DNA of 40,032 bases, from NCBI RefSeq assembly GCF_004210305.1, contig NZ_SCFB01000022.1, positions 1-40,032 on the forward strand, read 5' to 3'. This DNA comes from Candidatus Finniella inopinata (lineage in GTDB: Bacteria; Pseudomonadota; Alphaproteobacteria; Paracaedibacterales; CAIULA01). Shown piece by piece: positions 8,873-16,460 of this stretch. A program made the position numbers and the translations under genes. The notes beneath the pieces were generated by a model that saw nothing but the letters and a program-made list of their open reading frames with translations, searched no databases and was not told the DNA's origin. Position 1 is the stretch's first letter. Every line of letters starts with the position of its first letter.

Positions 8873-9436
8873 ATGAAGATCTTATACACTCGCTCACTCG
8901 CTTTTTTAATGCTTTTTATTGGCACTACAGGTTTTGGTACTCTTGCCCATTCGTCACACGATGAGGGTGGAAAAAATACTGGCGCATCAGCTGCAACTTC
9001 GTCCCAAAAAGCCCCCGTTGTCTCTATGGGGCAACAATCAAGTTTAGAGATGACAGATGAAGAAATTCAGACAAAACTTGAGAAGTTAGCCAAAAAAAGA
9101 AGGGAAACTTCAGAATATAAAGGTTCCCTTAACTTTCTCCCAAAGGTTCTGAATGATGATTTGGCAGGCATTAACGTAAAAAAGATGGCTGCTCAACATT
9201 TGAAAGATATTTTAGATATTGAAGAAAAATTAGTAGAAGAGCACGTCTTAGAAGCTATTGATCCCATCAAAAAACAGACTCTAGTGGAGCGTATTGAAGA
9301 GATTTTGGAACAGCCCGCTGGCAAAAAAGAAACAGTTAAAGCAAAGCCTGCCGAGGGAACTCATGATGGGTTTTATGAGAATATTCCAGGCCCGTTCCCT
9401 TTTGATGATGGTGAGATAGATTCCATGGAACCTTGA
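8873..9436 (+). CDS. Secreted protein of unknown function, 187 aa
   Basis: A clear signal peptide (hydrophobic run SLAFLMLFIGTTGFGTLA, likely cleavage near AHS) is followed by a Ser/Ala/Gly-rich linker (GASAATSSQK). A charged, helical region follows at about 60-145 (EIQTKLEKLAKKRRE; HLKDILDIEEKLVEEH), then an acidic tail ending DDGEIDSMEP. There are no cysteines in the mature part. ATG follows AGGGAA at 8861-8866. An A/T-rich upstream region could hold a promoter. No family is recognised. The layout of signal peptide, low-complexity linker and charged domain recurs in other secreted genes of this window, so an exported host-interaction protein is a guess. Confidence 0.7.
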   Translation: MKILYTRSLAFLMLFIGTTGFGTLAHSSHDEGGKNTGASAATSSQKAPVVSMGQQSSLEMTDEEIQTKLEKLAKKRRETSEYKGSLNFLPKVLNDDLAGINVKKMAAQHLKDILDIEEKLVEEHVLEAIDPIKKQTLVERIEEILEQPAGKKETVKAKPAEGTHDGFYENIPGPFPFDDGEIDSMEP

Positions 9437-9507
9437 ATTCCTATGGCATTACGGTCTAAGGTGAGGAAATTTTAGACTTTGTATGCTGATATGGTAAAGG
9501 GGTTCCT

Positions 9508-10923
9508 GTGCGTCGACTGAGAAATGCTAAAATTGTGGCGACCTTGGGTCCGGCCAGCTGCCATGAAGACGTCATCAAAACGTTGTTTGAAAAAGGGGCG
9601 GATGTTTTCCGCCTTAATTTTTCCCATGGCACACACGAAGACCATCAAAAAAACTTTGAAACTTTGCGCAGACTGGAACAACACTTTAACCGTCCCATCA
9701 CCATATTGATGGATTTACAGGGGCCCAAATTGCGTGTGGGCACCTTTGCGGAAGGTAAGGTTGTTCTGAAGCCCAACCAGGTTTTTACATTCGATTTAAA
9801 TGCCGAGCCTGGTACCCAAGACCGGGTCTGTCTTCCCCATACCGAAATTTTTAAAGCTATCGAAGCAGGGACAGATTTATTGCTGGATGATGGCAAGTTG
9901 CGTCTGAAAGTTATCCGCTACAGCCATGATTCAATTGAAACAATCGTGACGACCGGTGGCGAATTGTCGAACCGCAAAGGGGTTAATGTTCCAGCCGTCT
10001 TGTTGCCCCTTTCAGCGCTGACCGACAAAGACCGCCATGATCTGGACTTTGGTTTGGCATTGGGGGTGGATTGGGTCGCGTTATCCTTTGTGCAAAAACC
10101 AGCCGATATCCTGGAGGCGCAGAATCTGATCCAAGGTCGGGCTAAGGTTATCGCGAAGCTTGAAAAACCAATGGCCATTCAATATTTGGATGAAATTGTT
10201 CGTCTGTCTGATGCCGTGATGGTGGCCCGGGGTGATTTGGGCGTAGAAATGCTGCCGGAGGAAGTTCCCAGCATTCAAAAACGTATCATTCATAGTTGCC
10301 GTCAGGCTGGCAAACCGGTTGTGGTGGCAACCCAAATGCTGGATTCGATGGTGCACACGCCATCCCCAACGCGGGCCGAGGCCTCCGACGTGGCCACAGC
10401 CATTTATGATGGCGTTGATGCAGTTATGTTATCGGCAGAAACAGCATCTGGCGCATATCCCGTGGAGGCCGTGGCCATGATGGATCGAATCATCATCCAA
10501 ACAGAACGCGACCCAGTTTATCGCCAAATGGTTGACCATTCACGCCCCCAACCCCAACCAACAGTGGCAGATTCCATCACCGCCTCTGCCCGCCAGATTG
10601 CACATATCATTTCAGTGCCTGTGATTGTTACCTTTTCTGATACGGGCTCCACCACTTTAAGGGCCGCACGCGAACGGCCTGAGTCCCCCATTTTGGCCCT
10701 GACGCCCAATTTGCAAACGGCACGTTTCCTGGGGTTGGTCTGGGGCGTCCATGCTGTTCTTGTCCCCCCCATCAACAGCTTTGCTGAAATGGTTGAAAAT
10801 GCTTGCCATTTGGCTTTTAAAGAAAATTTCGCAAAAAAAGGCGAGCAAATTTTGATTACAGCGGGCGTTCCTTTTGGCAAGGCGGGTGGAACAAATATTT
10901 TGCGAATCGCTAAAATCGACTAA
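9508..10923 (+). CDS. pyk: Pyruvate kinase
   Basis: 471 aa, normal length. It converts phosphoenolpyruvate and ADP to pyruvate and ATP, the last step of glycolysis, in the cytosol. Visible signatures are the N-terminal KIVATLGPAS, RLNFSHGTHEDH, DLQGPKLRVG, the B-domain lid, IAKLEKPMAI with the catalytic lysine region, VARGDLGVE, ATQMLDSM and PTRAEASDVATAIYDG. The C-terminal regulatory domain ends GGTNILRI. The start is GTG at 9508, preceded by AAAGGGG; no in-frame ATG gives a better N-terminus. It stands alone, with a probable terminator just downstream. Confidence 0.96.
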   Translation: MRRLRNAKIVATLGPASCHEDVIKTLFEKGADVFRLNFSHGTHEDHQKNFETLRRLEQHFNRPITILMDLQGPKLRVGTFAEGKVVLKPNQVFTFDLNAEPGTQDRVCLPHTEIFKAIEAGTDLLLDDGKLRLKVIRYSHDSIETIVTTGGELSNRKGVNVPAVLLPLSALTDKDRHDLDFGLALGVDWVALSFVQKPADILEAQNLIQGRAKVIAKLEKPMAIQYLDEIVRLSDAVMVARGDLGVEMLPEEVPSIQKRIIHSCRQAGKPVVVATQMLDSMVHTPSPTRAEASDVATAIYDGVDAVMLSAETASGAYPVEAVAMMDRIIIQTERDPVYRQMVDHSRPQPQPTVADSITASARQIAHIISVPVIVTFSDTGSTTLRAARERPESPILALTPNLQTARFLGLVWGVHAVLVPPINSFAEMVENACHLAFKENFAKKGEQILITAGVPFGKAGGTNILRIAKID

Positions 10924-10936
10924 TGTCTCCAGCACT

Positions 10937-10961
10937 CCTGAAAAGCCATCAGGTCTTTTTT
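10937..10961 (+). terminator. Rho-independent terminator after pyk
   Basis: CCTGA (10937-10941) pairs with TCAGG (10949-10953) across a 7-base loop, followed directly by TCTTTTTT. It sits 14 bases after the pyk stop. Confidence 0.6.
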
Positions 10962-11062
10962 CGCGGGGCCGTAGCGCAAAATTTGCATTTTACTGTTGAT
11001 TTTTGTTTTCAATGTTTCTAGGGTGACCGCACAGAATCAATTTTTAATGCAAGCGCCAACCG

Positions 11063-12106
11063 ATGATTAAATTTTTTACCGTATTGTTTTTCCTTTTTTC
11101 CCTTACTGCCCCTGGTTTTTCCATGGAAGAACCTAAAATTGAAGGGGACACACCGGCTGCATCTTATGCCCCATTAGCTGCGGCTACTTCCCCTGTTCTT
11201 TGCTTAAGCGAAGAAGCCACTTCATCTAACAGCTCTTCATCTGTGGCCACTGCTGCTGTGCCCTCTAGTAAGGATGAAAGAGTGGAGGTTTCCGAGGGAG
11301 GTCGAAATCATTTTGATACCCTGCCAGAGGAAATTCTTTCCCATATTCTTTGTGGCTTTTTTGTAGATGCTGCATTTTATAAAGATATGTGCCTGGTATC
11401 ACACCAATTCTTAAAACATATTAAATACAATTTAAAACATGTTAAAGACAAGCGCTTGACATACTACTCCTGGCATTTAGAAAACACACATTTGAATAAT
11501 GACCGATTCCGCGAAGAGCTTAAAGAAGCTGCACCGCATCTAAATCATTTAACTGTTTTAGCGAGAACGCTTACTAGGTTTCTGCCCATTCTTTCTGAAC
11601 ATAAAATTAACCTAAAATCATTGACTGTTAAGAACAAACGCAAGCTTAGAGTTAGCCATGCAGAATTAGGGTATTTTCTTCAGTTCAATACCAATTTACA
11701 GGAATTACATATATCTGGATGTCAATGGACCCCGCATCTTGAAACATTGTTCGCTAATATAGGTCAAAACATCAAGATTTTGATGGTACGTGGCGTAGGA
11801 CTTAAACAAAAGATGTTAAACAGTTACCTTAAAACTGCTGAACATTTAGAAGAATTGGATATATCTTACAACTCTGAACTGTACACACTGCCTGCTCTTC
11901 CTAAAGGAAATCAACTTAGGGTTTTAAAGGCATACCATACCCGGATCCACAAAGGGTCAGTGGTTAATTTTCTTACTTCTGCCACACATTTATATCATTT
12001 CTATTTACCCTGTGAAGTTGGTCAGAGGATAGATAGACAAGATGAATTCTCGGGTACTATAGGCTATTTTCATAAGCTTGAGAATGTATGTTCGAATTCG
12101 CTGTAA
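11063..12106 (+). CDS. Secreted F-box and leucine-rich-repeat protein, candidate host effector
   Basis: 347 aa. It has a signal peptide (IKFFTVLFFLFSLTAPGFS) and a Ser/Ala/Thr-rich linker (residues 30-70). At about 83-125 there is an F-box-like stretch: FDTLPEEILSHILCGFF, then DMCLVSHQFLKHI, which matches the LPxEllxxIl...lxlVcrxf pattern. Leucine-rich-repeat-like units follow (HLNHLTVLARTL, NLKSLTVKNKRKL, NLQELHISGCQW, HLEELDISYNSEL, QLRVLKAYHT). In eukaryotes F-box proteins recruit substrates to SCF ubiquitin ligases through Skp1, and several intracellular bacteria of amoebae export F-box effectors. The Sec signal would take it to the periplasm or beyond; the route into a host is unknown. 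A role in host ubiquitination is inference from architecture. Confidence 0.75.
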   Translation: MIKFFTVLFFLFSLTAPGFSMEEPKIEGDTPAASYAPLAAATSPVLCLSEEATSSNSSSSVATAAVPSSKDERVEVSEGGRNHFDTLPEEILSHILCGFFVDAAFYKDMCLVSHQFLKHIKYNLKHVKDKRLTYYSWHLENTHLNNDRFREELKEAAPHLNHLTVLARTLTRFLPILSEHKINLKSLTVKNKRKLRVSHAELGYFLQFNTNLQELHISGCQWTPHLETLFANIGQNIKILMVRGVGLKQKMLNSYLKTAEHLEELDISYNSELYTLPALPKGNQLRVLKAYHTRIHKGSVVNFLTSATHLYHFYLPCEVGQRIDRQDEFSGTIGYFHKLENVCSNSL

Positions 12107-12224
12107 GCGCAATTGGATAGAAAGGTGATAACCCAGTGGGTTTCTAGAAAGGCATGGCTGTTGATTGTTTAAGCTTAGGTATTCGGGGTAAGATGGGTTA
12201 TTAATCACAAGGCGGATGAGTCTT

Positions 12225-13022
12225 ATGCAATTAACTTTTTGGGGCGTTAGGGGCAGCTCCCCCCAATCAGGACCGGAATATCACTATGGGGGGCACACAT
12301 CCTGCACATCCTTAAGGGTGGGCAAGGATTTGATAGTGTTTGACGCAGGATCTGGCCTGATCAATCTTTCCTAAAATCTGGAACAACAGGTCAACAAACC
12401 AGACGCAATTTATTTCTTTATAACCCATGCTCACCTGGACCATATCATAGGTCTGATGGGTTTTTATTGGCTGTGGAAACCAGACTGCCCCTTTGATATT
12501 CATTTTATCAGTGCCCATCCTGGCATTGAGGCAGTCTTAAAAACCCTTATAAGTCCCCCTTATTTTCCATTGTCTTTGAAAGATTCCAAAGCCCCCGTTT
12601 TTTATCACGACCTTAAATATGTTTGGCAGGGTGATGGTTGGTCTATAAGAGCTTTTCCCTTGAACCATCCCGGGGGAAGTTCTGGTTACCGCTTTGATCG
12701 CCATGGCTATTCTCTGGCTTTTGTGACCGACACGGCCCCCATCAATACGCAACCCTTTTACGACTGGTTGCACAGTCTTGACCTGTTGATTCATGATGCG
12801 ATGTTTGACGATCAAGAAGCCGACCGTTATCCCGACTGGGGACATTCTTCGGTGAAGCAGGTGGCTGATTTGGCTAATAAAGTGGCCGCAAAAAATTTGA
12901 TTCTTTATCACCACCACCCTTACCACACCGATGATGATTTAAAAAAACTTGAACAGCAGGCACAAGAAATTTTTCCCAACGCATCGATGGCCAGACAGGG
13001 GCATGCCCACAACTTGTCATAA
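12225..13022 (+). pseudogene. Metallo-beta-lactamase-fold hydrolase with an in-frame stop
   Basis: ATG at 12225 opens the typical family start (QLTFWGVRGSSPQSGP, YGGHTSC, DLIVFDAGSGL). TAA at 12372-12374 interrupts after 49 codons. The same frame continues at once with NLEQQV and the metal-binding HAHLDH (about residues 68-73), then TDTAPI, HDAMFDD and GHSS, to a natural stop at 13022. A single C-to-T change turning CAA (Gln) into TAA would explain it. The intact protein would be 265 aa and resembles zinc phosphodiesterase-like enzymes of the PhnP/RNase Z-like superfamily. An internal restart at ATG 12456 would lack the HAHLDH motif and so would be inactive. Stop-codon read-through is possible but unsupported. 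Confidence 0.75.
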
Positions 13023-13026
13023 AACA

Positions 13027-13040
13027 CCCCCCCCCCCCCC
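13027..13040. repeat. Homopolymeric tract of 14 C
   Basis: Fourteen consecutive C residues lie 5-18 bases after the end of the preceding gene and about 75 bases before the amylase start, in otherwise A/T-rich DNA. Long poly-C/G tracts slip during replication. In host-adapted bacteria they often vary promoter spacing or reading frames. Confidence 0.9.
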
Positions 13041-13117
13041 ATTAACTATAAGTTAACAAATAAATGCAACAATAAATAATTGTTTTTTTTATTTGTTGAT
13101 TAATGGTAGAGCATGTT

Positions 13118-14777
13118 ATGAGAATAGGTGGTTTTTTAGGTTTATTCCTTTTGGCAGTTCCATTTTCTGCCCATGCCAGCGGGTCAGCAGCTTTGAATGG
13201 TCCTAAGTTTTTCTATGACTCAACCAAAGTTCCAACAGCCATTTACCATGCTTTTGATCTGCCTTTTGTTAAAACAATTGGTACGGGGACGGGGAAAATA
13301 AACAGGAATTTAACTTTCAGCGATGAAGACACAACCCCCATAATGAATCGTTTGGATAGCATTAAAGCCAGGGGTTATACGCATATACAAATTTCACCGC
13401 CGGCTATATGTAAACCTCGGTATTCTAAACTTAGTCCTGGTGGTTATGATTTCAAAGATATTTGGTACCTCTCATACCAGCCTTATGTGGTTGTTTTGGA
13501 CAGTTCATATCAAACTGAGCTTGATGCTGTATTCGGACAAGGTAAAAAAACGATCAATCAATACGGCCTTCCCTTATCCGATGGCACAATCATAGGATAT
13601 CGCTTAGGCAACAGTCGTTACGGTAGCCTTGCTGATTTAAAGGCGCTTATAGATGCCGCCAAGGGAAACGGACTTGGGATTATTGCAGACGTTGTTATGC
13701 ACCAAATATCTTGGGATCATGGTGGGGCTAATACGAATGTTAACTCTATGGGCCTTTCAGACCTGCATCCTATTGTTTGTGACTCAACGGATCCCACCGA
13801 TAACACTTTCTCTCTGTCTGGCCTGAATTTTCCAAATAATTTCTTTTTTCAACGGGGTACTGGACAATATGGATATACGACTTGGGATTGGGGGCCTGAT
13901 TTGAACACAGGCAACTCCTCCGTACAAACGATGATCGTAAACTATTTTCAACTTTTAAGTGATATTGGGATTACAGGTATTCGACTGGATGGTATGAAAC
14001 AGCTTTCTCCAGGCAACGTGCAAGACATTTTCCAACAGGCCAAAACACAGATAGAAAAGAATGGGGGTCAGTTTTTCACATGGGGTCATGGTGAAGTTGC
14101 TGATCCACAGTACAACGTTACAAGCCCCTATTTACCGCTTTCTCCGATTGAAGATTTTATATCGTTGGGATTATTGCAAAACATTTTCGCAGGCAGCAAT
14201 CAGCCGATGGGGTTCCTTGTTACCCCTTGGGCTTTAGGGAATGCGGCGGCTACGGCATTTTCTATACTTCATGATCAATATCCGGGAGTTAGTACAGGTC
14301 AAGTAGCCACGTATTACAGTAATGGGAATCATGCTGATCCATCGAACATCGTAAACTCTCAGTTGGCAATTGCTTATTTGATGGCAACAAAACGATGCAA
14401 TGGGCCGCTTCTTGTTTTACGTTTTGAGGATGAAAAAGATTCCATAGCCCAGCTAATTGAACGGGGCCTTGATTTTCGAACACAAATGGAGGCAAAAAAC
14501 GCCCCGCACGAATACGCCAAAGCGTTAAACAATGACGTTTTGTTGATAGGTCGTCAGTATGGATTTGCGGTTATTAACAAAGGCTGGTCATCCTATACTT
14601 TGTCTCAGAATGATCTCCGCAGTAATGCCCAGCTGCCGTTTTATATTCCTGATGGAACGTACAAAGATAAGTGGGGCAATACCTACACCATGGCTTCTGG
14701 TATATCAACCCCCAAAATCAATGTCTTTTTCAGAAATGCGGCATTTTTGATTTTGCAATCTCCGGCTGGCCAAACTA
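13118..14777 (+). pseudogene. Secreted GH13 alpha-amylase, catalytic part (5' portion of split gene)
   Basis: A signal peptide (MRIGGFLGLFLLAVPFSAHA) starts at ATG 13118, which has GGTAGAG upstream; an in-frame ATG at 13103 lacks any ribosome site. The (beta/alpha)8 glycosidase of family GH13 is recognised by region II GIRLDGMK (nucleophile Asp291), region III GHGEV (acid/base Glu326) and a region IV-like NHAD (Asn404, His405). Region I reads DVVMHQ where DxVxNH is usual, so the normal Asn-His pair is displaced. The frame runs into an IS at 14778, where 11 foreign residues would end it at 14806. Joined to 15625-15920 it gives one 651-residue protein that would cleave starch or glycogen outside the cytoplasm. 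Confidence 0.82.
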
Positions 14778-14848
14778 GGGCGTGTCATCAATTGAATAAG
14801 TCATAGATTTCTGTTTTAATTGAGAAAAATTTTACGAGGTTTTTTTCG

Positions 14849-15223
14849 GTGAGACGCTACGCATTACGGGATGATCAATGGGATCGCATTAAGGGTATGC
14901 TACCTGGAAGGGAAGGATATGTTGGTGCAACAGCAAAAGACAATCGCCTATTTATAGAAGCCGTTCTATATCGATATCGAGCTGGAATTCCGTGGCGTGA
15001 TTTACCGGAACGTTTTGGGGATTTTAGAGTTATTCATCTACGCCATTCGAGGTGGAGCCAATCAGGTGTGTGGAAGAAAATTTTTGAGCTATTAAGCCAA
15101 GATGCTGACAATGAATACGCTATGATTGATTCAAGTATAGTGCGTGCTCATCAGCACAGTGCTGGTGCTAAAAAAAAGAATTCTCAGCTGACCAAGCGAT
15201 TGGACGAAGCAAAGGAGGATTAA
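14849..15223 (+). CDS. IS5-family transposase, frame A
   Basis: 124 aa from a GTG start (RRYALRDDQWDRIKGMLPG), the standard N-terminus of IS427-type transposases. It includes the DUF4096-like part (FIEAVLYRYRAGIPWRDLPERFG) and the first catalytic aspartate in YAMIDSSIVRAHQHSAG. The frame ends 45 bases after the slippery run at 15170-15177. A minus-one shift there joins it to frame B to give the full DDE enzyme of about 254 aa. Confidence 0.92.
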   Translation: MRRYALRDDQWDRIKGMLPGREGYVGATAKDNRLFIEAVLYRYRAGIPWRDLPERFGDFRVIHLRHSRWSQSGVWKKIFELLSQDADNEYAMIDSSIVRAHQHSAGAKKKNSQLTKRLDEAKED

Positions 15224-15612
15224 GCACCAAAATTCATGCCACCTGTGATGCGTTGGGAAATCCAACAGGGTTTTATTTAACAGCCGGACAAGATCACGAT
15301 TTAGAAGGTGCCGATGCCTTAATAGATAACCTTACGCAAGCTGGTGCCGTCTTAGCTGACAAGGCTTATGACGCAGACGAACGTATGAGAAAAAAACTTG
15401 AAGAGAAAGGATGTGAGGCGGTCATTCCCCCAAAAAAGAATAGGATCAACCCTTGTTCGTATGATAAAGACCTCTACAAGGCCCGGCACCTCATCGAAAA
15501 CTTCTTCGACAAACTTAAACAATACAGAGCCATAGCCACTCGATATGATAAAACAGCTCGAAACTTCCTGGGAGCCATACATTTGGTTGCTGCGGCTATT
15601 TGGCTTAATTGA
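15172..15612 (+). CDS. IS5-family transposase, frame B (reached by -1 frameshift)
   Basis: The minus-one frame is open from 15172, just after a TAA at 15169-15171, to TGA at 15612. It carries GRSKGGLSTKIHATCDALG, the second catalytic aspartate in VLADKAYDAD, and the Y-R-E-K signature YKARHLIENFFDKLKQYR with the catalytic glutamate. It has no useful start of its own, so expression depends on slippage at A_AAA_AAG (15172-15178). It is the C-terminal catalytic half of the element's transposase. Confidence 0.9.
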   Translation, partial: KKEFSADQAIGRSKGGLSTKIHATCDALGNPTGFYLTAGQDHDLEGADALIDNLTQAGAVLADKAYDADERMRKKLEEKGCEAVIPPKKNRINPCSYDKDLYKARHLIENFFDKLKQYRAIATRYDKTARNFLGAIHLVAAAIWLN

Positions 15613-15624
15613 TGACACGCCCTA

Positions 15625-15920
15625 GTGCTGACGTGGCTTTTTCATGTTCATCACAAACCCTTTTGGGAGAAAATGTTTTTGTCGGTGGGAACCATCCTCT
15701 GTTGGGGAATTGGGCACCCCGTCCTGATGCATTTAACGCTCTATTGAATATGAGTAATGATGGAACCTCAAGCTACCCAACCTGGAATTCTCTGACTATG
15801 CGCTTTCCTGTAAACCTGACTTTAGAATATAAATTTGGTAAAACATGGCAGGATTCTCAAAAAATAAACGTATGGGAACCTGGAGACAACCAACAGCTTA
15901 CTGTAACCGCAAGCAGCTAA
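15625..15920 (+). pseudogene. CBM20 starch-binding domain (3' portion of split amylase)
   Basis: Directly after the IS and its TA duplication, the frame resumes as SADVAFSCSSQTLLGENVFV, then GNHPLLGNWAPR, SLTMRFPVNLTLEYKF and a final EPGDNQQLTV. This is a carbohydrate-binding module family 20 pattern (GxNxxxxGxxxxLGNW; FEYKF; W-E-x-x-x-N). CBM20 is the usual C-terminal starch-binding domain of secreted amylases. Deleting 14778-15624 joins ACT-A to GT-GCT, and the total is exactly divisible by three. A short in-frame start (ATG 15609, inside the IS end) could give a domain without signal peptide or catalysis, of no obvious use. Confidence 0.85.
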
Positions 15921-15954
15921 TTAGAGCGTATGGACTTCTTTTCTATAGAAAAAA

Positions 15955-15986
15955 TAACTGATACTGTCAGTTAAAATTATTTTTTG
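15955..15986 (+). terminator. Terminator after the amylase gene
   Basis: TAACTGA (15955-15961) pairs with TCAGTTA (15967-15973) across a 5-base loop, followed by AAATTATTTTTTG. It separates the amylase tail from rpiB; rpiB's AGGGACAG ribosome site begins right after it. Confidence 0.5.
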
Positions 15987-15998
15987 TAGGGACAGATT

Positions 15999-16460
15999 AT
16001 GAGTGAGGTTATCGGTAGCACTTCTGTTATCGTCTTTGGCTGTGATCATGCCGGCTTTTTGCTTCAACAACACTTGATGGAAAAAGTGAAGGCGCATGGT
16101 TTTCACGTCATTGACTGCGGCACTGACGATGAGTTGTCGGTTGATTACCCTGACTTTGCAGAACGGGTGGCCGAGAGGATCCTTCATCAAAAGGCTGAAA
16201 AAGGGATTCTGATTTGTGGTACCGGAATGGGTATGGCGATTGCCGCTAACCGGCACCGAGGCATTCGTGCCGCGTGCTGTTATGATGCCAATCAGGCAAC
16301 CATCGCCCGCCAACATAACGACATCAATGTCTTGTGCCTGGGCAGTCGTCTTAGCGATGAAGCTGTTGCTTTTGAATGCGTTATGGCTTTTTTGAAAACT
16401 GATTTCGACGGTGGGCGTCATCAACGACGCCTTGATAAAATTGACAAGAATGCTGCTTAA
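15999..16460 (+). CDS. rpiB: Ribose-5-phosphate isomerase B
   Basis: 153 aa. It interconverts ribose 5-phosphate and ribulose 5-phosphate in the pentose phosphate pathway. The N-terminal FGCDHAGFLL is the substrate-phosphate region, VDYPDFAERVAE follows, and ILICGTGMGMAIAANRHRGIRAA contains the catalytic cysteine and anion hole of the RpiB/LacAB family. ARQHNDINVLCLGSR is also conserved. AGGGACAG lies before the ATG. The last 11 bases overlap the start of the nucleotidyltransferase gene, so the two are probably cotranscribed. Confidence 0.95.
   Translation: MSEVIGSTSVIVFGCDHAGFLLQQHLMEKVKAHGFHVIDCGTDDELSVDYPDFAERVAERILHQKAEKGILICGTGMGMAIAANRHRGIRAACCYDANQATIARQHNDINVLCLGSRLSDEAVAFECVMAFLKTDFDGGRHQRRLDKIDKNAA

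Larger units (their letters stand above)
14778..15622 (+). mobile_element. IS5-family (IS427-group-like) insertion sequence, 845 bp, complete
   Basis: The terminal inverted repeats begin GGGCGTGTCATCAATT at 14778 and are mirrored by AATTGATGACACGCCC ending at 15622. A TA target duplication flanks both ends (14776-14777 and 15623-15624). Inside are two overlapping transposase frames joined by a slippery A-run. Size, TA target and two-frame transposase fit the IS427 subgroup. The ends are intact and both frames are open apart from the programmed shift, so the copy looks recent and possibly active. It interrupts the amylase gene. Confidence 0.92.

Noticed and set aside
15609-15920. Stand-alone gene for the CBM20 domain
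   Set aside because: Its start lies inside the IS end; the domain fits exactly as the tail of the split amylase.
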